A stretch of 64,000 bases of DNA from Cyclonatronum proteinivorum (GCF_003353065.1 NZ_CP027806.1:1753353-1817352), one strand, 5' to 3'; counted from the stretch's first letter, positions 35,713-45,500 are shown. The notes: generated by a model from the letters alone, not told the origin. Numbers and translations are program-made.

Positions 35713-38700
35713 ATGAAACGGACCTGTACGAGCTGTTTTTCCGGCAAAATCCTGATTCCGGGATTTGCCGCTTTTTTGATTTTGTGGGCGCTGTCGCTGA
35801 TTTCGCCCCTTCCCGCTTCCGCAGCTGAGGCTGTGCAAATAGCCAATGAGACGGCCTCCGATGAAGCCGTGCTGCCGTTTTTCCTTACGCACCCTGCGCC
35901 TTCGCCGGACGGCCAATCCGTGGTTTTCAGTTTTGAGGGCGATTTGTGGCAGGTGCCGGTCAGCGGCGGGGTGGCGAGCCGGCTGACCGGGATGCCGGGG
36001 GAGGAGACGCATCCGCGGTTTTCGCCCGATGGGCGCTGGGTTGCGTTTTCGGGCGAGCTCGACGGCAACACGAGCGTGTACCTGAAGCCGGTAGGAGGGG
36101 GCGACATCCGGCGGCTGACCTGGCATGATGGCTCGAACCTGGTCAATTCGTGGTCGTGGGATTCGCAGCACGTGCGGTTCAGCTCCGACCGCTACAATTA
36201 TATTGATGCGTACGAGGTGAGCATCAGCGGCGACACCCCGCGGCGGCTGATGAACAGCCATTTTTTTAACCTGCCGCACGATGTGGCGCAGCATCCGGAT
36301 ACCGGTGATTTCTTTTTTACCGACACCTGGGAGAGTTTCCGGTTTTACGAGCGCAAGCGGTACCGCGGGCCATTCAATCCGGTGATCCGCTCCTACAATC
36401 CGGAAACCGATGTTTATACTGCGCACACGGTGCACGACGGCAAGAACATGTGGCCCTCGATTGACCGCAGCGGGGTCGTGTACTACACCTCAGATGCGTA
36501 CAATGGCGAGTACAACCTGTTCCGGCTTGGTGCGGACGGGCTGGAGCAGCTCACGCATTTCGACCGCTCGGTGAAGTTTCCGCAGGTGAGTGCGGATGGC
36601 AGCGTCGTGGTTTTTGAGCTCGATTATCAGCTTTGGGCCTACGATGTGGCGCAGGCCGAAGCCCGCCGGATTCCGGTGCAGATCACCCGCACGCCGGTGC
36701 TGGGGCTGCCGGTTTCGTTCGAAGTCGCCGGGAACATCACGGCCTTTGATGTGTCGCCGGATGGCAAAAAGCTGGCTTTCGTTGCGCGCGGTGAGCTGTT
36801 TGTGTCCGACGCTGAAGGCCGCTTTGTGCGCCAGATGCCGACCCGAAGCGATGAGCGGGTAGGGGAGGTCATCTGGCTGAATGACGAAGACCTGCTCTAC
36901 ACCCAAACCCTGGCCGGCTACTTCAACCTGTTCCGCATGCGCGCGACCGGCGACGGTCCCGAGATGAAGCTTACCGAGCTGTCCCTGCATCACCGGAACC
37001 TGCGGCTTTCGCCCGACGCCGAAAGCGTGGCCTACTTTCGGGGCCGAACCGAAGTCATGCGCTTCGACCCCGCCCGCAACCAAAGCCGGCTCTTGCTCGA
37101 AGACGAACTCTGGACCTTCCGCAATAGCACCCTCCGCTGGTCGCCCGACAGCCGCTGGGTTGCCTTCAACGCGTATCGCTTTTTTGAGCGCGACATCATC
37201 GTGCACGAGATTTCCGGCGGGCAAACCCTGAACCTCACCCGCACGGGCGTGACCGAAAACACGCCGTTCTGGTCTGCTGACAGCCGCTACCTCTATTTTT
37301 CCACCGACCGCATTCAGCCGGTGTTTCCACGCGGCAACACGGCAGCGGACATCTGGCGCATGGCCCTGACCCCGCAGGCTGCGCCGCTGCGCCTCGACCG
37401 TTTCGACGCGCTTTTCACCGAAGGCGGCAGCACTGACACCGAAGTGAGGGTCGAAATCGAAACCGACCGCCTGCATGAGCGCTGGGAGCAGATCACCCGG
37501 CACAGCGGCAATCAAACCGGCCCGTTTGTGGTCGTTGATGGCGAGAAACAGACCGTCATTTACGGCTCCGCCCACGACGGAAGCGGTTTTCATCTGTGGA
37601 AGACGGTACTCGAGCCTTTCAAGTCGCCCGAGACCACCAAAATTGACGGCACCCGAAATGCGGGCACCGACATCGTCACCGCCGGTGGCAGTCAGTTTTT
37701 GCTCATCAGCGGCAACATCCACAAGCTCGACCTCAACCGGAACAACACCGAGCGCATCCGCATCGAGCACCGCTTCAGCCGCAATCTGATGAATGAGTTT
37801 TCGCAGATGTTCTTCGAAACCTGGGCCAATCTCGAAGAGAATTTCTACGAAGAAAACTTCCACGGTCAGGACTGGCACGCTTTGCGCGACTACTACGCGC
37901 AGTTTCTGCCGCACCTCAATAGCCGCGCCAACTTGCGCCGCCTCACCAACGATTTGCTCGGCGAGCTCAATTCTTCGCACATGGGCTTCAACACCCGCGG
38001 CGACGAAGAGAACGTGTTCCTCAACGCCCGCACCCTGGCTACCGGCATCCTCTTCCGCAACGATGATCCCTTCGTGGTGGAGCGCATCCTGCACGGCAGC
38101 AATGCCGAGCTTGCCGGCTTGCAGGCCGTTGTGCAGCCGGGCGACATGCTGCGCGCGGTCAATGGTGTCCGCGTCAATCCCGAGGGCAACCGCGAGCGCT
38201 ATTTCAGCACGGCAGAAGCCGGAACGCCCCGCGAGCTTGAGCTGACCTTTGCCCGGGGCCGCGCCGAGTATCCGGTGCGGGTGCAGTCACAGACCTCCGG
38301 ATCGCTGCAAAATCTGTTTTATGACGAATGGGAGCGCAGCCGTCAGCACAAGGTCGATGAAATCACCGGTGAGCGGGTCGCCTACATCCACATGCGTAAC
38401 ATGGGCGCGGGCTCGCTGCGGCACTTCCAGCAGGAAATCGCCCGGCAGTTCGTGCACCGCGACGCCCTCATCCTCGACCTGCGCTACAACCGCGGCGGCA
38501 ACGTGCATGATGACGTCATTCAGACCCTCAGCCGCGCGCCCTACCTGAATTGGCAATTCCGCAGCGGCGCCCTCGCCGATCAGCCCAACTTCGCGCCCGC
38601 CGGCAAGCCCATTGTCGTGCTCATCAACGAGCAAAGCCTCAGCGACGCCGAAATGACGACCGCCGGTCTCCGCGAGCTCGGCCTCGGCACCCTCATCGGC

Positions 38701-38937
38701 ATGCCGACCTACCGCTGGATCATCTTCACCACCGCGATGGGCCTTGTGGATGGCTCAAGTCACCGCCTCCCCGCCTGGGGCGTGTTCGATTTCGAAGGCA
38801 ACAATCTCGAACTCACCGGCGTGACCCCGCACATCGAAATCCGGAACAGCTTCCACGACCTCCTGCACGGACGCGATCCGCAGCTCGAGCGCGCCTTCGA
38901 GTACCTGCGCGAACAGGGCGTCAGCTTCGGCGAGTAG
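35713..38937 (+). CDS. Tricorn-like S41 protease, exported
   Basis: The 1074-residue protein has a signal peptide (hydrophobic 15-35, cut near ASAAEA), then beta-propeller repeats of the TolB/tricorn type (PSPDGQSVVF, FSPDGRWVAFSGE, RLSPDAESVAY), a PDZ-like region (GLQAVVQPGDMLRAVNGV) and a C-terminal S41 peptidase core. NEQSLSDAEMTTAGLRELG (near 973-991) holds the likely nucleophile Ser. Tricorn proteases degrade peptides to small products; exported homologues are common in this group. Length is typical. It is preceded by repeats and followed by a terminator. Confidence 0.92.
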   Translation: MKRTCTSCFSGKILIPGFAAFLILWALSLISPLPASAAEAVQIANETASDEAVLPFFLTHPAPSPDGQSVVFSFEGDLWQVPVSGGVASRLTGMPGEETHPRFSPDGRWVAFSGELDGNTSVYLKPVGGGDIRRLTWHDGSNLVNSWSWDSQHVRFSSDRYNYIDAYEVSISGDTPRRLMNSHFFNLPHDVAQHPDTGDFFFTDTWESFRFYERKRYRGPFNPVIRSYNPETDVYTAHTVHDGKNMWPSIDRSGVVYYTSDAYNGEYNLFRLGADGLEQLTHFDRSVKFPQVSADGSVVVFELDYQLWAYDVAQAEARRIPVQITRTPVLGLPVSFEVAGNITAFDVSPDGKKLAFVARGELFVSDAEGRFVRQMPTRSDERVGEVIWLNDEDLLYTQTLAGYFNLFRMRATGDGPEMKLTELSLHHRNLRLSPDAESVAYFRGRTEVMRFDPARNQSRLLLEDELWTFRNSTLRWSPDSRWVAFNAYRFFERDIIVHEISGGQTLNLTRTGVTENTPFWSADSRYLYFSTDRIQPVFPRGNTAADIWRMALTPQAAPLRLDRFDALFTEGGSTDTEVRVEIETDRLHERWEQITRHSGNQTGPFVVVDGEKQTVIYGSAHDGSGFHLWKTVLEPFKSPETTKIDGTRNAGTDIVTAGGSQFLLISGNIHKLDLNRNNTERIRIEHRFSRNLMNEFSQMFFETWANLEENFYEENFHGQDWHALRDYYAQFLPHLNSRANLRRLTNDLLGELNSSHMGFNTRGDEENVFLNARTLATGILFRNDDPFVVERILHGSNAELAGLQAVVQPGDMLRAVNGVRVNPEGNRERYFSTAEAGTPRELELTFARGRAEYPVRVQSQTSGSLQNLFYDEWERSRQHKVDEITGERVAYIHMRNMGAGSLRHFQQEIARQFVHRDALILDLRYNRGGNVHDDVIQTLSRAPYLNWQFRSGALADQPNFAPAGKPIVVLINEQSLSDAEMTTAGLRELGLGTLIGMPTYRWIIFTTAMGLVDGSSHRLPAWGVFDFEGNNLELTGVTPHIEIRNSFHDLLHGRDPQLERAFEYLREQGVSFGE

Positions 38938-38950
38938 ATCCGCTCACTTT

Positions 38951-38996
38951 CCCCAAAACAGCGCCTTGCTTGTTTAACGCGCTGTTTTTTTTGGGG
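38951..38996 (+). terminator. Rho-independent terminator
   Basis: AACAGCGC pairs with GCGCTGTT across about 14 bases, extended by CCCCAA and TTGGGG at the base, and the second arm includes eight T residues. It lies 14 bases after the tricorn-like gene. Confidence 0.8.
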
Positions 38997-39175
38997 TTTC
39001 GGTGGAAGCGCCCCGCAGCTTCCGTGCCGGATTCAGCCCTCCGAACCGGGGGCTGAACCGCTTCGGATGTACCTGCCGGACTCGCCCCATCCAAAAAAGA
39101 AAAGCCGCTGAACCAACCCGCATCACCCGCACCAAAATCCTTCAACCCAATCCCGCATTCAAACCCCTGATCTCC

Positions 39176-40345
39176 ATGAAAAACGTGAACCTCGGACTCC
39201 TGCCCCGTCTCGTCATCGGCATCATCGCCGGCATCCTGATCGGCCTCTACCTGCCGGAGTGGACCGGTCGCATGCTCTACACCTTCACCCACCTGTTCGG
39301 GCAGTTTCTGGTGTTCATGGTACCGCTGATTATCGTCGGCTTCATCGCGGCGGGCATAGCCGAGCTGGGCGCCAAAGCCGGCAAGCTCCTCGCCGGCACC
39401 GCGGGGCTCGCGTACGGCTCAACCGTGCTCGCCGGGGTACTCGCGTACTTCGTGAGCACGGGCATCATCCCGATGTTCATCACCCACAGCGATGTAGGCG
39501 AAGGCGCCTCCGGCCTCACGCCCTTCCTCGAAATCAGCACCCCGCCCATCTTCGGCGTAATGACCGCGCTCGTCACCGCCTTCGTGTTCGGCCTCGGCAT
39601 CAACTACCTCAAACAAAAAGAAAACCGCACCACCCTCTTCGCATGGATTGACGAATTCCGCAGCATCATCGTGCTCGTGATCGTGAAAGTCATCATCCCG
39701 TTTTTGCCGATTCACATCGCCGGGATCTTCGCCGACATGGCGGCCTCGGGCGAAGCTTTCCAAACCCTCGCCGTCTTCGCGCGGGTGTTCGCGGTCATCA
39801 TCGGCACGCACTTCCTCTGGATTCTCACCCAATACACCATCGCCGCCCTCCGGACCGGCACCAACCCGTTCCGGGCCATCCGTGGCATGCTGCCCGCCTA
39901 CACCACCGCACTCGGCACCATGTCGAGCGCCGCGACCATCCCGGTCACCCTCCAAAGCGTGAAAAGCATCGGCGTGAGCGAGCGCACCGCCGAGTTCGTC
40001 GTACCCCTCTCCGCGACCATTCACCTCGCCGGAAGCACCATCACCCTCGTTGCCTGTTCCGTTGCAGTGCTCATCCTCAACGGCATCACGCCGGAGTTCG
40101 GCATCTTCCTGCAATTCATCCTCCTGCTGGGCGTCACCATGATCGCGGCCCCTGGCGTACCCGGCGGCGCCGTCGTAGCCGCCATCGGCCTCATGGCCTC
40201 CGTACTCGGCATGACCGACGCACAGCTCGGCCTCATGTTCGCCCTCTACATGGCACAGGACGGCTTCGGCACCGCCTGCAACGTAACCGGCGACGGCGCC
40301 ATCTCCCTCATGGTCGATTCGATGGACACCACCCCCGAAGCCTGA
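39176..40345 (+). CDS. Dicarboxylate/amino acid:cation symporter
   Basis: Starting at ATG 39176 (MKNVNLGLLPRL) gives 389 residues; an upstream in-frame start at 39002 adds sequence unlike the family. Eight or so membrane segments and two re-entrant hairpins are typical of DAACS/GltP proteins. The AYTTALGTMSSAATIPVT motif (the serine-rich hairpin) and the QDGFGTACNVTGDGAI block (substrate/cation site) are clear. It should import glutamate, aspartate or C4-dicarboxylates with Na+ or H+. Confidence 0.92.
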   Translation: MKNVNLGLLPRLVIGIIAGILIGLYLPEWTGRMLYTFTHLFGQFLVFMVPLIIVGFIAAGIAELGAKAGKLLAGTAGLAYGSTVLAGVLAYFVSTGIIPMFITHSDVGEGASGLTPFLEISTPPIFGVMTALVTAFVFGLGINYLKQKENRTTLFAWIDEFRSIIVLVIVKVIIPFLPIHIAGIFADMAASGEAFQTLAVFARVFAVIIGTHFLWILTQYTIAALRTGTNPFRAIRGMLPAYTTALGTMSSAATIPVTLQSVKSIGVSERTAEFVVPLSATIHLAGSTITLVACSVAVLILNGITPEFGIFLQFILLLGVTMIAAPGVPGGAVVAAIGLMASVLGMTDAQLGLMFALYMAQDGFGTACNVTGDGAISLMVDSMDTTPEA

Positions 40346-40361
40346 CCCCACGCCAACGCCA

Positions 40362-40408
40362 AAACACCGGGATCGGGATTGCAGGAGGTGGTCCCGGTTT
40401 CGGTGTTT
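40362..40408 (+). terminator. Terminator-like inverted repeat
   Basis: AAACACCGGGATCGGGA is matched by TCCCGGTTTCGGTGTTT (three mismatches) around an 18-base loop-side segment. It lies 16 bases past the symporter stop. No long T tract follows, so it may be a processing or attenuator hairpin instead. Confidence 0.5.
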
Positions 40409-40437
40409 AGACTCAGAATTATGGGGTAGTTCAGGGC

Positions 40438-40473
40438 TTGTTATTTTTTGGGAGGAACACCGAGAGCATCACT
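40438..40473 (-). repeat. Dispersed intergenic repeat copy E, part 1 (interrupted by IS110)
   Basis: TTATTTTTTGGGAGGAACACC then GAGAGCATCACT is one half of the repeat. The other half resumes at 41914. With the IS110 element removed the two halves join as GAGCATCA-CT-GGCAGAAG and align with copy B through the whole middle. Confidence 0.8.
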
Positions 40474-40480
40474 CATATGT

Positions 40481-40488
40481 TAATTTTG
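40481..40488 (+). promoter_or_regulatory. -7 box completed by a right-end -33 box in the circular form
   Basis: TAATTTTG in the left end fits TAnnTTTG. In a circle joined at the CT core, TTTG at 41899-41902 of the right end lies 18 bases upstream, giving a -33/-7 pair reading into the bridge RNA. In the integrated copy this -33 partner is absent. Confidence 0.6.
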
Positions 40489-40501
40489 ATTCAAATTGGC
40501 G

Positions 40502-40720
40502 TCTAATCGGGCAAGTGTTAGATTAGAAACCAAACAACCGAAATAGGAGCAAGTCTGGCACCCTCGGAGCATCACAATCACCGGTTTAACCGGATGAACC
40601 ACGCCAGGCATAACCAGACTTGTATCCTGGCGTTGAAAGACAACAGTACCTAGAGCTTAGACCCGTTTCTAAAGCTACCATTCATGAGTGAAATTCATGC
40701 GACAGGATCCTGCTTCGGAT
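40502..40720 (+). ncRNA. IS110 bridge RNA (target- and donor-binding loops)
   Basis: The architecture follows the bridge RNA described for IS621. A 5' hairpin is TCTAATC (40502-40508) with GATTAGA (40521-40527). The target loop is closed by CAAGTCTGG (40550-40558) with CCAGACTTG (40614-40622). It holds GAGCATCAC (40567-40575), identical to the left target plus core C; an internal CCGGTTTAACCGG hairpin (40581-40593); and GCCAG (40603-40607), complementary to CTGGC (core and right target). The donor loop is closed by ATCCTG (40624-40629) with CAGGAT (40703-40708). It holds ACAGTACCT (40643-40651), identical to the right end at 41905-41913, and ATGAG (40684-40688), complementary to CTCAT at the left end. 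RNA ends are approximate. Confidence 0.85.
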
Positions 40721-40753
40721 GCAAATAACACACCACTAAACTATTGATTAGTC

Positions 40754-41794
40754 ATGTTTTATTCCATTGGCATAGATATCTCAAAAGACGACTTCAAGGC
40801 CTGCATCCTCGAGTATAACCCTGTTGAACAGACCGAGCGTGTACGCTCCTCCAGAAAGTTTAACAACACCCAGGCAGAGCTGCCCAAGTTTGTCAGCTGG
40901 GTCACCAAATGGGAGTCCAAACAGCCTGCACCGGTGCGCATCACCATGGAAGCCACCGGTGTGTATTACGAGCGGGTTGCCCTGCACCTGTTTGATAACC
41001 ACCCCGAATGGGCATTAAGCGTGGTTTTACCCAGTCAGGCGCGTAGATTCAATGAGTCTGAGGGATTCAAGAACAAAACCGACCGTATTGATGCCCGCGG
41101 GCTAGCCCTGATGGGTGCGCGCAAGAAGCTGCAGCTATGGCGGGGCATTAAACCCTATTGGAGCGAGCTGCGTCAGCTCACGCGTACCCGTGGCGCGTTG
41201 GTAGAACAGCGGACCCAGCTCAAAAACCAGCTTCACGCTCTCAATTACAGCGCTTACGCTATCAAAGATACGCGCAAGATTGTCCAGCAAACCATCGCTG
41301 CCTTGGATAAACAGATCACCAAGCTTGAAAAGCTGATCACCAGGCATCTGGATTCGGATCCGGAGATCGAAGAAAAGGTGGATAAGCTGAAGTCGATTCC
41401 GTCGATAGGTTTGATTACAATCTCCACGGTGCTGGCAGAGACGCTGGGCTTTGAATACTTTACGTCAAGAAGCCAGCTGATCAGCTATGCGGGTTACGAT
41501 ATATTGGTTAAGGAGTCAGGTAAACACAAGGGCAAAAGAAAAATGTCGAAACAGGGCAATGCGCGCATCAGGGCAGCGATGTATATGCCGGTGGGCAATA
41601 TTTTGTCGCACAAGCGGCAGCCCTATTACAACTATTATGACCGGTTATTCAGCCGGCACGGGATATCAATGAAGGCAAATGTGGCCTTGCAGAAGAAGTT
41701 ATTGTGCCTGATGTACCATTTGTGGAAGAAAAACGAGGCCTTTGATGCCGCGCTGGCGCTCAGGCCGGCCGGCCTGAGCGCCAGCGCGGCCTGA
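40754..41794 (+). CDS. IS110-family transposase (RNA-guided recombinase)
   Basis: The 346-residue protein has an N-terminal RuvC-like DEDD domain (Asp8 in GIDISKDDF, Glu66 in MEATGVYYE, Asp110 and Asp113 in KTDRIDARGLA), a coiled-coil linker (about 140-200), and the C-terminal Tnp domain (SIPSIGLITISTVLAETLG, then KESGKHKGKRKMSKQGNARI). Ser255 is the likely catalytic serine. Family members cut and rejoin donor and target DNA guided by a bridge RNA. The last 16 or so residues (LALRPAGLSASAA) are encoded by a large palindrome and may be a late addition. The ORF is intact. Confidence 0.93.
   Translation: MFYSIGIDISKDDFKACILEYNPVEQTERVRSSRKFNNTQAELPKFVSWVTKWESKQPAPVRITMEATGVYYERVALHLFDNHPEWALSVVLPSQARRFNESEGFKNKTDRIDARGLALMGARKKLQLWRGIKPYWSELRQLTRTRGALVEQRTQLKNQLHALNYSAYAIKDTRKIVQQTIAALDKQITKLEKLITRHLDSDPEIEEKVDKLKSIPSIGLITISTVLAETLGFEYFTSRSQLISYAGYDILVKESGKHKGKRKMSKQGNARIRAAMYMPVGNILSHKRQPYYNYYDRLFSRHGISMKANVALQKKLLCLMYHLWKKNEAFDAALALRPAGLSASAA
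41747..41790. repeat. 44-bp perfect palindrome at the transposase 3' end
   Basis: The arms mirror each other exactly around 41768/41769 (centre GGCCGGCC), with outer sequence GCCGCGCTGGCGCTCAGG. The unit GGCCTGAGCGCCAGCGC is then repeated in tandem to 41804. The palindrome overlaps the last codons of the transposase. Confidence 0.9.
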
Positions 41795-41803
41795 GCGCCA
41801 GCG

Positions 41804-41827
41804 CGGTATCGCCCAAGGGCGATACCG
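41804..41827 (+). terminator. GC-rich hairpin after the IS110 transposase
   Basis: CGGTATCGCCC (41804-41814) pairs perfectly with GGGCGATACCG (41817-41827) across AA. It follows the transposase stop by 9 bases. No T tract follows, so it may insulate or end transcription. Confidence 0.65.
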
Positions 41828-41913
41828 GTGTTGATACTACCATACCGGAGCTAGAAATGGCATTTTTTGAAGATTAAAAGGAAAAAAATTACTTGACTTT
41901 TGACACAGTACCT

Positions 41914-41969
41914 GGCAGAAGTGCTGGTTCCAGACCTCCCAAATCGGTCTCATGGTGCCTTGCTTTTTG
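41914..41969 (-). repeat. Dispersed intergenic repeat copy E, part 2
   Basis: GGCAGAAGTGCTGGTTCCAG then CCTCCCAAATCGGTCTCATG and GTGCCTTGCTTTTTGATG. It is the far half of the copy interrupted at 40472 by IS110 and aligns to copy B (GGTCAGCAGTATTGG). Confidence 0.8.
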
Positions 41970-42501
41970 ATGTTGGCGCTTCTTGCCGATTACTGCGCGC
42001 AAGCCCGAAAGAAAATCATAATTAATGGTAGCAAAGCCGAAATTACTTTGAATGTTAAACTTTGGCGAGTATATTCTTTGGAGCTTAATAGTTTGGTATT
42101 AAGCTTGAAAGGGCAAGTACAAGTAATAGTCCCAATAAACCAAATTGAATAAAGCGCAATAAATGGTCGCATATCACTCCATATTGGTATGTAAAGCGCA
42201 TGTTTATTGCGTGTATAAATGAGTTGGCAGACATTCTATTAAAGCTATTAGTAAGTTCTTCTAGTCATAAATAATAATCAAACGATTCATTTTTGGGAAA
42301 GACGGACAAGTTCAAATGCCGAATTTTTGCTAATTAAAAAAGGTTATCTTTGTATTGGCCAATTTTGATTTATGTGATGATACATGGTTTATCCTTGAAG
42401 TAAGGACTCCATTATTATTTAGAGATTGTTTTCAGGTTGGTGTCTAGAAACAGTTTATTCGTAATAAGCACCCGATTATCCACAAATTAAAGTGCAAAAT
42501 T
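41970..42501 (+). other. AT-rich non-coding leader region of the glucan synthase gene
   Basis: No supported gene. A short frame ending at 42152 (start at 41952 inside the repeat) may be a gene remnant and is not called. TATCTTTG at 42345-42352 fits the TAnnTTTG -7 box and lies 150 bases before the glucan synthase ATG; its -33 partner is unclear. The base composition turns AT-rich here and stays so to about 62400. Confidence 0.5.
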
Positions 42502-45500
42502 ATGAACAACCCGTTAACAGTTTCCTTTAACTCCGAATTTCTGAGAGAAAGTGCCATTAGTTTGGCTAAAATTCATAAAGTATCTAAAGGCTCACCTAAG
42601 CCAAAGTTGATTAAGCCTATATTGGAAAAATCCAAAGAGGTGCTTATTGAAACATATAAAACACTTTCATCCATTGTAAAATCGGAAAAAGAAATCTCCC
42701 CGGCTTCAGAGTGGATTCTGGATAATTTTTATATCATCCAGGAGCAGATGGTTCAGATAGGAATAGACTTCCCTAAAGATTATCACAAAAATATCCCCTT
42801 GCTTTCAAAAGGAGAGCATATTGGTTTCCCAAGGGTTTATGAAATTGTACAGAACCTGCTCACCCATACGGATAATGTTTTAAATAAAGAAGTTTTAGCG
42901 GAGTATATAAAGAATTATCAGGAAGAAGAACCTCTTCAGATTGGAGAGATTTGGGCAATTCCTATCATGATTCGATTGTTTCTTATCCAAATCTTGGCAG
43001 CAAAGGCAGCAACAATTTTAGAACAAAAGAAGCTGAAAATTGAAGTAGAAAAGTTTGTGGTAGGTATTCAGAAGGAAGATCTTGAAGAGCCGGGTGTATA
43101 TTCGCAAGCAATATCCGCTTGGTTTAAAGAACACGCTAAAAAAGCAGGTCTATCTGCACTTACTGAGTTATTCAACCATCTTCAAACCCATGGGCTACTC
43201 TATGAAGAGCAAAAACGCTGGTTCAATTACCGTATTAACCAATATGAAATTACTTTGGAAGATGCCATGCGTCAGGAGGCACAGAAGCAATCAAGACTTG
43301 AGGTAAATGTTCAAAATGCCGTTTTATCCTTAAGGCAGATTTCAGAAGTTGAATGGTCTGATTTTGTGGAGGAGTGTTCCTTGATGAATGACATCCTCAA
43401 AAAAGATCCTTCCGGTGACTATTCGCAAATGGATTTTCAAACCAGAGATAGTTACCGTAAAATCGTAGAAAAAGTGAGCAGACGTTCGGCTTACAATGAG
43501 CTTCAGGTAGCCAACATAGCTTTTGAGTTGGCTACTGAACAGGTGGCACTCGTTTCAAAGGAATGCGAGAACTATATTTTCGGAAAAGACTGTGTTAAGC
43601 GACATATTGGGTATTTCCTGATAGGCGATGGCTATAAAGAACTCATCAGAAAAACCGGATATGCTATCCCTATGAGGGAACGGATCATTCGTGCATTTGA
43701 AACCCACTTTTCACTTTATATCTTGACAGTTTCTGTTCTTTCGTTGGTGTTTATTGGGGCACTTTGGTTAGCTTCAGGAGCAATTGGATACAGTTTTGGC
43801 ATTATAGTAGCGGTTATTCTTATATCCGTTTTCCCCGCCCTCGATTTAGCCATTTCTTTTATTAATCGCTTTTTTGCCTTTTTCTTAGCTCCTCGCTTGC
43901 TTCCAAAACTGAATGACAAAAGTGATGTCCCTGATAATTTAAGAACAATGGTTGTTATACCCACCATGTTGGTTTCTGTAAAAGATGCATTGAGGCAGAT
44001 TGAAAATATAGAAGTTCATTTTTTAGGGAACCCAGATCCCGGTATTCAGTTCGCCATACTATCTGACTTCAAAGATGCACAAGAAAAAATGTCAGAAGGA
44101 GATAAAGCCATTCTAGATGCCGCAACACAAGCAATTCATCAACTTAACCAAAAGTATTCATCTCGATACGGAGACCGATTCTTTATGCTTCATCGCGAGC
44201 GTCTTTGGAATGCGTCTGAAAATACATGGATGGGCTGGGAAAGAAAGCGAGGAAAACTCGAAGAATTGAACAACTTGATTTGTGACCCAACCACTCCAAC
44301 TTCTTATACGGTTATAGTGGGTGATTTTTTGACTAGCACAAGCCTTTGTCCGATACAGTTTGTGATTACATTGGACGCTGACACCAAATTACCACCCGGC
44401 TCTGCAAAAAAATTAATCAACACCATAGCACACCCCTTAAACAGGGCTTGGTATGACGATGAGAAAAAACGCATCACCAAAGGTTATTCAATTGTGCAAC
44501 CACGCATTTCATTTTCTCCTGAATCTGCAAAAAGCACGAGATTTTCTAAAATATTCTCAGGGAATATCGGTTTGGATCCATATTCGGCAGCGGTTTCTGA
44601 TATTTACCAAGATTTGACCGGAGAAGCTTCTTTTACAGGAAAAGGGATTTATGATGTCAGGGCTTTTCATTGTGTACTTACCGGTCAATTTCCCGAAAAT
44701 AGAATTCTATCACATGATCTTATTGAAAGTGCATTTGTAAGAACGGGACTTGCCACAGACATTGAATTGTTTGATGATTACCCGAGTACATACAGCACCT
44801 ATACAAAAAGAAACCATCGCTGGACAAGAGGCGATTGGCAAATAGCTGCATGGCTATTTCGAAGCATTCCTTCAGAGGCTGGTGTTATTAAAAATCCGAT
44901 AAACCTATTATCGAAATGGAAGATATTTGATAACCTACGAAGGTCGCTCAACTTTTTATTTCTAACTATATTTTTCGTTGCAGGTATATTTTGGCTGCCG
45001 GGTGCTAATTGGATCTGGGTATTGGCTGCTTTCGGGGTTATTGCATTTCCTACCTACATCTCTTTATCAAGCGATTTGCTTAATAGGCCCGCACGTGTGC
45101 GATGGAAACTCCACATGGTTAAAGTATGGGATAATTTGAGAATTCATTGGATTCAAGCCATGTCCACCATTATAATTGCACCTCATCAGGCTTTTGTTCA
45201 GTTAGATGCGATTTTTAGAACCTTGTACCGCTTAACTTTTTCGAAAAAATGGCTGCTTGAATGGTCTACCGCTTCGCATGTCGAAAGCCTCAATCAACAT
45301 TCGTTGCGGAGCTACATATGGGGGATGATTTTTCCGATGCTTTTAGGTCTCGGTATATTCATTTTTGCCCTTTTTACCCATCCTGTGAATCTTTGGGTAG
45401 TTACTCCCTTTTTTGTATTATGGTTTAGTTCTCCTTTTTATGTTTGGTATATCAGTCAGCCTTTAGAAAAAAAACCAATCGTAATTTCAGCAGAAGAGCG

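Larger units (their letters stand above)
40474..41913 (+). mobile_element. IS110-family element inserted in the dispersed repeat
   Basis: The element is 1440 bp, with a CT core at each edge (40472-40473 and 41912-41913). Removing it restores an uninterrupted repeat copy, which defines the ends. It has no terminal inverted repeats and gives no long target duplication, as expected for IS110. The 280-base left end is non-coding and holds a bridge RNA; the transposase follows; the right end has a large palindrome, a hairpin and about 90 bases of AT-rich sequence. Confidence 0.9.

Noticed and set aside
41952-42152. 66-codon plus-strand frame next to IS110
   Set aside because: Its start lies inside repeat copy E and the protein resembles nothing known; the last 40 codons might be a gene remnant, but this cannot be supported.
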